From NCBI GenBank assembly GCA_009617715.1, contig VTFK01000070.1:620001-684000 (forward strand): a stretch of 64,000 bases of DNA. Reading direction: 5' to 3'. Under the pieces are notes generated by a model. It did no database searches. It was not told the DNA's origin and worked only from the letters and a program-made list of their open reading frames with translations. This document shows positions 1 through 13,600 of this stretch, piece after piece. Position numbers and translations under genes: made by a program. Numbering within the stretch: the first letter of the stretch is position 1; each line of letters opens with the position of its first letter. Origin of the DNA: Plectrocnemia conspersa (Eukaryota; Arthropoda; Insecta; Trichoptera; Polycentropodidae).

Positions 1-504
1 TGGGATTATATTTATCAATAACGATATTTGATTTCCTATTGGAGAATATTGCATAACATACAATTTCTTTATTAGACTTATCTAAATTGCTACTTTCACT
101 AGATGAACCTTCAATATGATATATACTGTAGCTAAGCAAGTTAATGGTATTATTAAAAAAAAACTGCTAAAAATGAAGGCATATATAATGAGAGTACCAA
201 TAAGTACTAATAATATAAACAGTATCCTTGGCCATTTTATTAGTGATTGATCAACATGCAGAATATATTTGTGGATAATCCAAATTTATGAGTTACAGAC
301 AAACATGACTACAACTACATACAATTTATTTAATAACACATGATCAGTTGTTAGTTTTAATCATAAAATTTCCGGAATAATACATATGATAAGTCGTTAC
401 AATATTGTATCAATAACCATGGTTTTTATCTCTAGAGTAGTATTATGATTTATAAATCTGACTCATTGATTACTAGTAAAAGGAAGAACTAGGTCATTTG
501 GTAT
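1..504. other. AT-rich stretch, no gene seen
   Basis: No open frame of note, no splice-bounded coding island and no clear repeat. It probably belongs to an upstream DIP2 intron, because the first DIP2 exon in the window (1483) starts in mid-codon and so needs an exon further upstream. Confidence 0.5.
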
Positions 505-960
505 ATGTATCAGATTTTAATTTATCGATGTCACAGGATTCTCAAGTTCAATTTCGTGAATTCTTCTAAAACTGGAATCTCAAAGAAGCGAATTACATAT
601 TATTATTACAAGTACGGGTCGTATCCGTATTTGTATCATGTTGGATACAATTTATTTCAATCTCGAGGTAGCACTTTCGGAAGTTGCTAAGAACGCTCCA
701 ACGAGCTTGTCAAACTTGATGGCGCCCATATATTTTAGATGTGCGCCATAATTGTTTTTTAAACTTTTAATATTCAATGAAATGATCTGTGTAGTAGATA
801 TATGAACGGATGTTTGAATTTATGAATGTGAAATGTTTAATAAAACTTTTTTGTAAAATTTGTATAATAGCCATAATGACGCATTGGGGCAACCTATCGA
901 GTCATGATGGTCAGATTTGTAATAATAAAAAAATACGACTACTTTATGCCTCTATTGAAA
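505..960 (+). mobile_element. Decayed non-LTR retrotransposon 3' end (LINE family L1x)
   Basis: The frame at 505-690 contains YPYLYHV followed by GYNLFQSR. These align with YYPFLYPS and GYDSLNSR in the better preserved copy at 58328-59405. The same order of features then follows: stop-riddled sequence and, at 870-912, a version of the family's 3' hairpin (arms around an identical GCATTGGGG loop start). An A-rich tail follows at about 925. The match is patchy, so this is an old copy. It lies in a presumed DIP2 intron in the same orientation as DIP2. Confidence 0.55.
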
Positions 961-1482
961 AATTTTATAAAATACAATAATTTCCATTTGAATAATTGTG
1001 GCGACTTGTTAAAATGTAATCCATTCATAAAGACAGTAAAACAATGCTTATCAATTTTATTTCACTACTAAATTTCTCAAATCCTTGATAGGCTTGCTAT
1101 GTAATTATAGACAAGCTAACTATTTAGACTTTAATGAGAAAGTTAGTGCAATAACGTCACTAAAGATTCACTTTTTCACATATAGGTTTTGTGCCTTATG
1201 TGGTTATTTTAATAGACGATGTATCAGCAATTAATGAATAAGTTATATAATGTTTTTTTTTGCATTTTACTCAAAAATAATTAATTGAGAATACTGATGA
1301 TATATAATATTTTCCATATTATTCTAATAATGCACCAATATGTTAAGCGTCGTAAAATTTTATACGGACAATTGATGGCGTATTGTTCTACACTCAAACT
1401 TAAACGTGTATAAACAATGGCGTATTTTTGTATGATTTTCCAATCCCTGGTCGTGTAATGCGAGCGAGTGTGAAAATTTTAG

Positions 1483-1617
1483 CCGGCGGGGGTTCGAGCG
1501 TCGGCGCCGGTACGGGGGTCCCGAGCGGGGGCGCGTCGGGGGCCTCTAGACAGGGGCCCCCGCGCGCCCGGCGCACCCAGCGTCGCGTCACTCACAACGA
1601 GAAGAGATACCACTCAG
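1483..1617 (+). CDS. DIP2: DIP2 alternative exon A
   Basis: 135 nt between an AG at 1481-1482 and the donor GTAGAA at 1618. It starts with two bases completing a codon and ends with one base, so it joins the exon at 9898 to read RYHS-E-VRQEAVQQ as in known DIP2. The first half is a Gly/Ser/Pro linker of extreme GC content, strikingly unlike the AT-rich surroundings. The second half is the conserved basic block ending in THNEKRYHS. The acceptor's pyrimidine tract is modest. The exon parallels exon B in phase and C-terminal motif. Confidence 0.8.
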
Positions 1618-4600
1618 GTAGAAAACAACCCAACCACCACCGTAAAAAATCTCCAATAGGCGAGATTCACAGGGCTTGGCTACACGAGCGTATCGCTCTG
1701 TATATCCCGATAAAAAAAACAAGCGAAATACTCGTGAATCTGAGCCCTATTTATTAAAAAGTCGTGGATTTTATTATTTAATGGCAAACAATCAAGTGCT
1801 TAGTTGTTAGGACACTCACTTGCCATTAAATATATAAAAAAAATACTCGACTTGTGCTCTAGCTTTTCTGCCAATATATGGACTAGCAGACTCTGTTTTT
1901 TTCTTTTAATACCTGATGCATCTTGCTGTAGCTTTTCGTATCGCAATCAATGCCTGTTGCTGTTTTTGTCGTAGTATTTTCATTATTGTCATTATTCATG
2001 TAATACTGGTAAGTACTAATTATAAAAACATGTTTTTTAATTATGCATATCATATTTATAGCACATGGCATGCTTTTTTCTATAAATACGCATGTTTTAT
2101 GTTGATCTAAAAATATATATTTTTTTGCTTCAGTCATGTGTAATGCAATGTTTTTAAAGTACACCATACGCCACATCTTCACGTATTATTTTAAACGTTC
2201 CATGGTTTAAATAAAACATGTATTGTTTATTAGTTTTGATTTTATAATATAATATATGTTACTATCTATTTTTAAGTCCAATATATTTTTTATATAATAA
2301 TCAAGGTGAATCGATGAATCAATTAAAGCATTTTAAGATAAAAAATGAAAACCATTATCTTATCTACTAAATATATTGTATGAAATACTGTAAATATTAT
2401 CGACAATGTTTAAAATCAATTGAATATTACATTAGAGATTCCAACCGATCTTTTTAGTAAGTAATGCAGATTACATATTAATAATAACTTATGAGTAATT
2501 AAAAATATAAGATATTTAGAAAAATAAATAAATAACCAGCAATAACAAATGTTATTTTATTTATTTATTGAAATACATGTGTAGTGCATAACAAATTTAC
2601 ACCAATACATATTGTTACATGGGCCACATTTTATATATGTATAGTACAATTAAAACAATTAGATACATTTATATACAATAATGACTATACCCTACTTGCG
2701 TTAACACTGACTGTGTTAACGCAAATATAGTGTCAACTGTGAGCACATCAATACTATTAAAAGTCGGTTAGCTGTACTTATTGGGGAGTTGTAATTAGGT
2801 ATCACACAAAAACAAAGTTCTTCCAGAATCTTTGGATTGTGAATATTCTCTACCAGCAACTTGAATAAGTGCTTTCTATTGATGCGACTCGATAACTTGT
2901 AGGAATTTTGTTGAACATAAAAATGGATAATATTCATATTTCCTCATGTACATGTATCTGAAAAACTTTTTAAAAATGAGTCGGTTGCATTATTTCGCGA
3001 TCAAGGGTACTGCGGACTAAATGATTTTACAAGGCACACAGTGTACTTCTATATGTTCTGTATGCTGACAGAATCTGTAGTCCTCTTAAATAGGACACCC
3101 AAATCAAAGTAATTAAATTCAAGTGATATTTTTGCTCTAGAATATATAATAGAATGACATTATTTGATGTGAAATAGTAATCGCATGCACATAGATTTAA
3201 AACATTAAATTGAAGTATTTTACAATTATATATGGAATACTTTAAGGTTATCGACGAAAAGTAAAAATTCATAAATAACGTTATTATTAATATTATTAAT
3301 AATAAGATAAAACAATAATGGGTAGAGATTAAGAACTCTAGGAATTTCCGTCGTGGCAATGTTTTCAGACTAAATTTATATCCCCACTAAATTAGTCAGA
3401 AGGTTTTTTTATGTGAGCTTATCAAATTAATTACTTCATTTTTTATCATTTTCAAGATACGAATGACCTCTAATATGCTTGTGATAGTATCAATATTTTC
3501 TTGACAGCATATTTTATATGTTGAATTAAAAATATTTATATATAATATGTCTCGTATATATTCGTTCGATCCTTTTTTATCGAAAAATTTACTTACAAAT
3601 TCATTGGCGACGCGGCGAATGGTTACCAACAACTGTCTGTCCATTATTTGCAGTGTGTATATGTTTATTTTTGCACTGACCTATTTCGCATTCAGGGGGT
3701 TCGAAAGTACTTCGTCGAAAATGTTTTCAAATCTGATGCAAGATGATAATTCATTTTGTCGTGCTTTCATAATTTATTTTGATTATGTATACATATTTGC
3801 ATAATATATATTAATATTTATTAAGAAGTTCTTTAGTATGTACACAATAACAACAATACCACACGTCTGAATGAACTATATATGTTTAAAATCAACCTAT
3901 ATGCTTATGATTTACATTCACTGTTATTAGTCCTTCGATAGGAAACGTGCGGTCAACCATTCGCGATAAAGCATATCAAGCTGTCATCGTTTCCAATGAA
4001 AGAATTTAACCGATTAGTAATGCGAAGATGTTCGAACAGTTCGGTCGTCGCTCAGACCTTAAAAGGTTAAGGTCCTGAATCGCAAAACGGTATTTTTAAT
4101 ATATAATAATTACTGTCACAATTACAAGGATTTCTTACGGAAAGAATTATATATATATATAGATAGGGTTCTTATATCTTCTTGTGTTTCACGTCATTAT
4201 TAAAATAGATTACTAAATTACTTTATGGCAGTTGTAAGGGAGGGGTATTGCGATAAACATCAGAATTAACAAACTGATTCAAGTAATATAATCTCACATA
4301 CAAGATAACTTCGATTTTTCCTCAGCTTCCTTTAGTAAGCGTGCACATCACCCTGGCGTCGCGATCCATAGAGTCCAACGACCCCAGCTTGGATCTATTG
4401 ACTTTTCTTCGCACGTTTATACGTTTTTCCAGTCCTCTTTGCGTTTTCTCTCTCAAATAATTTATAGTGTACTCGATTGAACGACAGCAAAAATACTATG
4501 TTTTTTTTTGCTTACGTTGTGTTTTCAGTTATATGTACCATGAAATATAAAAGCGCCATTCATCTCTCAAGTTCATTTATATAAGCGTTTTTTATATTTA

Positions 4601-7600
4601 AATTCCATAATAGAGCTACCAACCTTGTGGGCTAGTCGAAGCTTTTTAAGAACCCAACCCAATTACATATTAATTTTATTTTAGCGTACATTTTGTATTT
4701 CCTAGACCATGGTATCTTACCTAATTAACTAATTTTGGTCAATATCACCTTTTTAATTTATTTAATTAATTCTCGGTGTAATATCGACTTGCGGACAAAC
4801 CAGAAATTGTGCTACACGATTGTGATATAAGTTTTATTAGGTAGATATGTGTCTCCAAATCGGAGAAGCATAACATAGTGTAAGATATAAGACAGATTTT
4901 TTAATTTGTAATTATTTTTTTAATATTTATCCAACATTTGCATCGAGGGATGCAAATGTAATGGAATATAATATATAAAAGAAGATATAGTTTATTTTAT
5001 ATATTAGTGAGATATTTGTGTCCGCGTAGTCATCCCCTAATATTTTATTAATGCAAAAACACCACACACATTTGATTATAAAATGTATAGCAATGTGTGA
5101 TGGAATCTGTAGTCCTATTTCAATAGGACTACAGATTCCATCACCATATAAAAAACATATGCAATAAAGCTTCAAAAATATTGCGATTTGTCTTGCAATA
5201 TGCGCATTAATTGAGGAGTTCGAAGGCACTGTGTTCCTGTATAATTACTTAGTACCCTTAACCCTTTACATGAGGGAATATATGTATATAAGTACATATA
5301 TAAAATTGAAAATTACTATATAACTAATTATCGAAGACAACGCATTTCGTTTTAGATTTGTTTTGTAAAAAAAGGAGCACTTGTGTAACATCACACTCTT
5401 GAACGCATACTTAAGCTTATCCCCAAAACAAGCAAGTATGTTTATGTAACAATATTTATGGTAGTACATACATATATTCAAGAACGCCGACGCACCTGAC
5501 TATCAATAAACAAAATGTTATGTTTTTATACAAACTATTAATACATCGTTTGTAGAATTGCGTATAGAAGATCTCAAAATATGCACTTGAGATTTGACAA
5601 CACGTGACGCCCGTAGTGGCAGCGGTCGACAACTTCTCATATTTATCTTATTTTCCTTCCAATTAACCATTTGCATAATTAGCCATAGCGCTTCATCAAT
5701 AGGCGATCGGTAGAATTATATCGTTTAGGCTAATTCACTATCTGGAAGTTGTCCGAACCGAAGCTACAACTGAAGTCGGCCGAGATCTACGACTTCGAGT
5801 AAGCGCCCACACTGTCGCAGATTTCATATGCCCGCGCGCTTCGCGGCGTACATGACGTTCGGACGGCGGCTGTTGTCACGTACAGCCGTCATATTTGCGC
5901 GCGATCGAAAAAACTGCCAAATAATCGAAATTTTTAAATTGTCATATTATTAAAATTACGCTACTGATAATTATAAAAGTTTGTGTGGGCACTCACCAAT
6001 ACAATATCAGTGAAAGCTTTTCGGTCGTAAATATTAAATTTACGCAAAATCTTTGTCGGCTTTTGCAAAATGCCATAAGGCATAAAAATGATACTTCAGA
6101 ATACGAACACCACATCTGTGACTATCCTAGAATTTGTCGCCATCGATTCTAAATAAGAATTCGTTATAGTGTGACATTTATATAAACCGATCTAGGAAAA
6201 TACATAAGGATTTTTTTTTGACAAAATCAAGTACCACTAATTATTTTTTAATTATTTAATTTTATATGAAAAAAAATATAATTACGATATCTGATATCAA
6301 AAATAAAATTAATCCCTTTTGGTGCCCTAAAATATTCAAAGATGTCAGTAAGTCTGTTAAAGTCCCTGATAAGCATGTGGTAATACATATAACTTTACCA
6401 TGTGACCACGATGCAGCGCTCGTCATGCGCGTTGACCATAGGACGCCTACGTGCATACCGAAATTGAACCGAGTTACTCGTTCTATCTCAGTTTGCGAAA
6501 AACCATATCATTATCTCTCTCACTCTTGTCACTTAACACGCGAGAGAGCGAAAGGGGAAGTATCTCACCGCTCGCGCTCGAAAGAGCAGCTCCGACTTCG
6601 GTCCGTTTGCCGACAATGTTCGGAAGCGCTCGAAGCTGGCCAAGTCGACTGAATTACCCCCACTTTACTTCCCGTTCTCGGTATAGGAAAAGTTAAAGCT
6701 TATCAAATATTGGATTTAAATCAAAGTTGATAATTTTATTGTGCTAGTCGTAATATATGTGTTAAAAAAGGACAAATTTTATATTACAAACTTTACTAAG
6801 TTAATTGATTACATAATTTATATTATTACTAATAAGTGTATTCCATTTATCGGCTAGGTCTTAAATACCATCGGAATATACTTTCATGTTTCGTTGCAAA
6901 AAATTTGTCTAATACTGTTTTTACCCAGCTGTTGTTTATTTAAATATTTTTGTGAAAATCAGAATAAATTGACTAATACTTATATTGAATATGATGTACC
7001 TGTATTTTGATGGGGATCAGCTTAAAATATAACATTCAGCAGACTATAATTGGTGGTTAAAAGTTGCCAGCCCTATTATTATCACCTGTTGATTAATTCT
7101 TTTCTAAATCTTAATTTATAAAACCACCGTTGACTATTTTTAATATTGAGAGCATTTAAAATGTTTTTGGTTGCCTTTATTGCATTGTAGCCTTAATCAA
7201 ATTAAAAAACTGTCGAAAATATATTTTTATGACATTTTAAAAATTCACACAGGCTCCATTTAGCACAACCAATGGTTGTAAACTGAAAAATGTGAAACTC
7301 TCCCTTATGCAATACAAAGAGAAAATTTAGTACAGATAGTAATAGCTTGTTCAAGGAAAAAATACGACGTTACTTATGCATCATATGATTTAATGTTACT
7401 AATTTAAGTACTAATATAGTGCGTTATAATTTTTATTATTATTATTTCAAGTATAGTAATGATTTATACAAATCAATCACTATATCTGAAACTACTGTTG
7501 TAACTGGGTTCGCGGATGTCGTTTTTTAAATATAAAAACTTATAAAGAGTTTGAATAGATATTTTTAACTTTTTGTCCAAAAATAAAAACCTTTTATCAA

Positions 7601-10600
7601 CCGTTGGCAACCGCTGGCTTAATGGTTCACGTCCGTGTGTCAACCCAGCTGATTCGGATGTGTCACATCGTCCGAGGACGTTGAGCTAGCAGCACGGTCT
7701 CGACGATGTTGTCTCCCTCAACACTTTTTTTGTTGTTGTTCGTGTTTTATTTTTGTTAACGTTTTGATGTGGTGTCTTGTGTTTCGCATGCGTTTCTGTG
7801 CCAACCTGTTGCTACCCTAGGCAACAGAGCTTCGAGGGGCGGATCCTCCAGTCCGGCTCAGAGGACCGCGCAGAAGTGCCGCGGAAACAGGAGGTTGACT
7901 AGGAACGAAAGCAGATATCATTCAGGTAAGGGGGCGCTTCAAAGCCACCGCTTAAGGTACTAGTCCAGCTGTGGCCCTGGACAAAGCTTTGGTTACACGA
8001 AAGAAGGACGTTGATTTTGGCAATATAGTAAATACATTCTACGATTGAAAAGCGTTTTTAAAATCCTGAATTTATTTTTTCTTAAAGCAAACTTAGTTAT
8101 TTTCTCATAAATACATAAAATTATAAGTATATTCGACTTCTAATCGTTTTTTTATGGTTAATAAATTGTCATATTTTTTTTAAATAAAAAAAATCTGATT
8201 TAGATATTTAGATCTATTAGCAATAATAAGTTACTCAAACTTCCAAAACGTCACGATTTCGTCACTTATTCTTATCAACGCTACTTTCTCGAACGATTTT
8301 TTTCTTACAATTTTAAAACTTTATCTTTTACAACATAATTGATCAAATCGAAGGATAAGAGTAGAAACACGTCAGATATAGATATCGATATTGCAAATCA
8401 ACGTCTTTCACGATTCGGCAACAAAACATCGATTTATGTTAATTAAATATAGGTGGTTCTTCTTCGTCATGTTCTTCTGTGGATGGTGGTGGCTATCATA
8501 TCATATTTTTTCTACAATTTTGGCTGTTGTATGTATCGTATTTCGTCGTGTTTTGGCGTAGAATGTAAACAATACTTTACAGGAATCATGACTGCCAAAG
8601 CTCGACAATCGACGTTTATTAGATTGTATTTATTTTTGTGCTTATTTAAGTGTGACTATTATCTTTCAATATCGAACACGTTAAATTTAATTTTGCCTAC
8701 TGATAGGTAATATATAATAGTTCGATTGCAAAATGCATGACTACGGCAGAAGCTGCCTTTATAACCACTTTAACATAGATTAAGATTCTAAGAAAGAGAT
8801 AAAATCAGAATAATTAAATCTTTTCCGAGTGCTTCAAGAGTCTCTCAATTTCAATGCTTATTAAATGCCGGTAAAAGATAAGATAAACTTAAGTGTTACA
8901 CTTCAAAAATCGTCAGTTACTATTTTTGTAAAGTTTTTTTTTATTACAAAAAAAAAACATCTCCGACACTCAAATTTTAATGACACTATGCACGCGAATC
9001 TAATTAGTGCAATTGTGTATTAACTATTCCAGGAATTCAGATTTTACTTTTAATGTCATTTTATTTATAGTATTTGGGATGCTTAAAATAAAAAAACGCT
9101 TCTCTACATTATCAATATTTTTGTAAAATCAAGACATACTTCCCACTAGCCACAATTTTGAGCGCATTTTGCGAATTCATATCTCGAAAACGCATTTTTT
9201 TGCGTTGGCAACTATTTCTTAATTTTCGTTATATTCTCAGTCTAAAATAACTTCATTATTCATTGTAAGGATAAAGAAAACATATTATTTATATTAAAAA
9301 ATGTAATTTTATTTACTATAAAAATATTCATTCTCGTAGTTCTCCATCATCAAATATGTAAATATTTTCAACGCTGACCGCAAGCTTGTTTTAGCTTAGC
9401 CAAATTAAAAACTCAACTCTCTATTCACTTATACAAAGAATCAAACAATAAAATAATTATGGATATTTACAGTCACAAATTATTAAATAAGTATAACTTT
9501 TGAAACTCTACTACATTATTTTTTAAATATTTATCTATTTATATTAAGAAAAGTAGAAATATGTAAGTATTAAATTATGTTTAATGTATACATGTTTTTT
9601 TTATGATACGTAGCATGTATTTTTATATATTGTACATATTATCTCTATAATTGCCTACATTTCACCTTTAACTAATCACAGCATGAATACTAATACTAAT
9701 TGCTACAAACTATTTAAATTTATAAAATGTATAATATAATAAATATGTTTATGATATAATGTATACAACAGTAACTTAGTAGTTTTGTGAATTTTATATA
9801 TATAAATATCTATATATATATATAGTAGAACATTTATATTATTATCACAAATTTGGCGATTTTACAATATTATAAAAATATGATTTAAATATTTCAGAGG
9901 TGCGACAAGAAGCCGTTCAACAAGCTTTAGCAGCTATGCAAACTAGGCCTAAACCTTCGATGCCTATGCCTTCAAAGAGAACGTCCGTTATGGCCAAGAG
10001 TCCAGACCGAGAGTGTCGAGACAGTGGTAAGACACATTAGACTAATCGTCGATAAAATATCCATATTATTAACATAATGCTTTTCAGCTTCGAGCTCTGA
10101 CGAAGATAGCACTGGTGGAGGAATGGGAGTAGAATCTACTGGCACAGGCAGCACTGGCGGAATACCGACTTCTTCGTCTCGCCCAACTCCTCGGCCTGCC
10201 ATGCCACCGCCTATCTCTGGCGCTGGATCCCGTCACCATTCACATCAGCTCCAAGAAATATCTCAATTAGCAGACGTCATGTCAAATTTGACACCATGTA
10301 AGCACCAATATTGCTCTAAATTTCATTTTTTTAAATCTTCTGAATTTAATCAATTTAAAAAAAGTAAGGGTATTTTTTAAATTACAGTAATGAATTTTAC
10401 TGTATTATACTGCAACTAATAAAGTTTTGAAGCTGGTGTTTATATGCATAATTTGAAATTTAAAATAGTAGCAATATCTATAGTAATTCTAACTATGTTT
10501 TCAGTTTCACAAGGCCCTGATGTCACGCACACAGCAGCAAATAATAGAAGAAACAATGCGGCAGATCGGGTGCAGCGTTTTCAATTCCAATCATCGGACA

Positions 10601-13600
10601 GCGGCAGCAATACTGGCACCGGACGATGGAAGGTTTCAGCTAAGATACAGCAGCTTCTGAATACACTGAAAAGACCCAAGCGCAGACCGTTGCCAGAATT
10701 TTATGAAGATGACGACATAGAACTGGAGATCGCCGCTAATTTCAAAGATCCCAATGCACCGAAGCCTGAAGGGAATGTCATGAGTGCCACTTACGGGGAA
10801 CAACTCGTTGTGCCTTCGGGTCTGCCTAGAAACTTGGAGGCGGCTATACAACGGTATGGGTCGGCGACTTATAAAGCATCAGTCGCTACCGTTTTAGATC
10901 CTAACGGAAAAACTAATACATTAACCTACGGTACGTAAATATTTTAATAAAACACAGTCTCTTCTCTTATTGCAATAATTGTAATTTTAAAATATTTTTT
11001 ACAGGTAAACTATTCAGTAGAGCTCAAAAAATATCATACGCGTTGCTAAATAAGCCATTCTCTAAATCTAACGAAATTGTGCTTAAACCCGGTGACCGTA
11101 TAGCTCTAATATATCCTAACAATGATCCAATTAATTTTCTTTGCGCTTGGTATGGATGTCTCCAAGCCGGAATTGTTCCTGTGCCGATCGAAGTACCATT
11201 GACCAGAAGAGATGCGGGATCTCAACAGATTGGATTTTTGTTGGGATCTTGCGGTGTGCAGATAGCGTTGACATCTGAAGCGTGCTTAAAAGGTTAAAAA
11301 ATGAAATTATTGTTAACCCTATAAAATTAGTATTCAGAAAAAATATGTTCTAAAATAATTTATTAGCTTATTTTTGCAATATAAATATTTTTCTATTCCA
11401 GGATTGCCAAAATCTCCGACCGGTGACGTCATAACTTTTAAAGGATGGCCCAAATTGCATTGGATGGTAACCGAGCATCTTCCTCGCTCTCCGAAAGATT
11501 GGTTGCCGCCTCCCCGACTTTCCGATGACACTCCGGCTTACATTGAGTACACAACAGACAAAGACGGCTCAGTCATGGGCGTCACCGTCACCAGAGCTTC
11601 CATGCTTGCTCACTGTAGAGCACTCACTATGGCCTGTAACTACACCGAAGCGGAAAACATGGTGTGCGTGCTAGATTTTAAAAGAGAAGTTGGACTATGG
11701 CATAGTATACTGACAAGTGTATTAAATGGAATGCATGTCATATTCATACCTTATGCTCTCATGAAAGTTAACCCTGCTTCTTGGATGCAGATGATTACCA
11801 AGTACAAGTAAGAATAAGTACCATTTCAATTTAATTATAACAAATATACACTTACATCAACTTTAATCATTTATTTTGTAGAGCTAGTGTAGCCGTCGTT
11901 AAATCTAGAGATCTTCATTGGGGATTGTTGGCGACCAAAGATCATAAAGAGATATCGTTGACTTCCATCAGACTTCTTTTGGTAGCTGATGGCGCAAATC
12001 CATGGTCTCTATCTTCTTGTGATCAATTTTTATCAGTTTTTCAAGTTAAAGGTAAGTTGTTTCTTTACTTTTAGTACTCTAATTATATAAAGTCAAGTTT
12101 AAAAATTCAATTCAGAAAAACTCATAACTTATGATTAATATCGTCTTTCAAATCATCGATTATGGTTATATGACAATAAAGGTCATTCCGTTCATACTTC
12201 CAATCAATAACATTAGTTGTTTATGCTTATGAATTGAATAGCAAAACGCTTCACTGTACTGATAATTTAACGATTTGAGTGTTCACAGTATAATAAAATG
12301 GTCGCATCTATTTTATTGTTGTATATTTTGCTAGCTTTGGGAGTAACTATTTTTATAATGGCCACCTGATTAGATAAAGCCATTTGTTCGGAATAATGTA
12401 ACTTATATTTATATTTTTTTTTTAATCTCGGGATTCATCGCAGTTTTCACTTATTTTCTTTCTATATTTCGGCTGCGATTTTCCAGCTAGGGTCACGGAT
12501 TATCTGTAACTGATAATTATTGACAAAAAATTGTGTTTTTAAAATTTAAATTTTATTTAAAGTTATTTTATAAATCGTTTTGGACCTCTACACTTTTTAC
12601 TATAAGATAACACAGTTGCGAATTTTTTACTGTTTTGAATAGCCGCTATTTTGAAACAAGATGGCGGATCAGACTTAGTCGAGATATTAACAAGATCTAT
12701 TTTTAAAAGTTTGAAGTCAATTTGATTAAAAGTATGGCAGTTTTCGTATCCTCGAATATTCAGATAAATGACAAAACTCATAAAAAAGCATTACTTTTAA
12801 TTTTAATTTCTATTTTAAAACGTTTTTGCATTCTTTATTATTTATTTTTTGAATAACTGCCATTTTGAAACAAGATGGAGAATCAGGGTGCCTTGTGTTA
12901 ACGAACTTAGCTGAGATATGTATAAGGCCAATTTATTTTCATGTTATTATTATATAATATTTTCATTTCAGGATTAAGAGCTGATGCTGTTTGTCCTTGT
13001 GCTTGTGGAAGCGAAGCCATGACAGTCTCTGTAAGACGACCGGGTCGCGCTGGTGGCTCAACTGGAAGAGGAGTTCTTTCCATGGCCGGTTTATCGCACG
13101 GAGTAGTACGAGTAGATCAAGAAAATTCGCTAACATCTCTTACTCTTCAAGATTGCGGCCAAGTGATACCAGGATGTGAGATTGAGATTAACATAATTAC
13201 TTTTTTCTATAATGTATCTTAATTAACCGTTATATATTACATTTTTCAGCTTCAATCATTGTAGTAAAGATGGATGCGCCATCGTATGTTTGTAAGACTG
13301 ATGAAGTTGGCGAGATTTGTATTGCATCTCGCGTTCCTGGAAATGGATATTGGGGATTAAATGGTCTGACGACGTCCGTTTTTGGAGTAACGCCGTTAGA
13401 CGCTGATGGAAAACCATTATCCGATCAGTTGTGGTATACCCGTAGTGGTCTTTTAGGATTTTTAGGACCAGGAGGTATGTCACGCTCATTATTTAATTTA
13501 CAATTAGTCACATTTGTGGAGTTTAATATGATAATTAATTTCAGGTCTCGTGTTCATTTGTGGCTCGCGTGACGGTCTAATGACTGTTAGTGGTCGCAAA

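Larger units (their letters stand above)
1618..5096. other. DIP2 intron between alternative exons, mostly AT-rich
   Basis: Apart from the foldback at 1757-1841, a LINE relic at 2716-2937 and an orphan exon-like frame at 4322-4471, I see no supported gene. Short open frames at 3027-3359 and 3396-3644 (-) have no recognisable product. A moderately GC-richer patch at 3925-4090 has no long open frame. Confidence 0.4.

Noticed and set aside
3396..3644. 82-codon minus-strand frame starting MDRQLLVTIRRVANEF with a GTAAGT after it
   Set aside because: Could be a first exon, but there is no partner exon, no promoter signal and an AT-driven remainder.
6266..6696. Open frames reading RVTRSISVCEKPYHYLSHSCHL and an overlapping frame, repeated at 36625-37119 and 48204-48547
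   Set aside because: They recur because the M1 transposon copies are homologous; two frames on one strand and one on the other are open at once, no domain is recognisable, and starts and ends differ between copies.
8436..8492. Minus-strand peptide PPPSTEEHDEEEPPIFN followed by a stop
   Set aside because: Short, low-complexity GAA/CCA-type sequence, with no neighbouring exon of matching phase.
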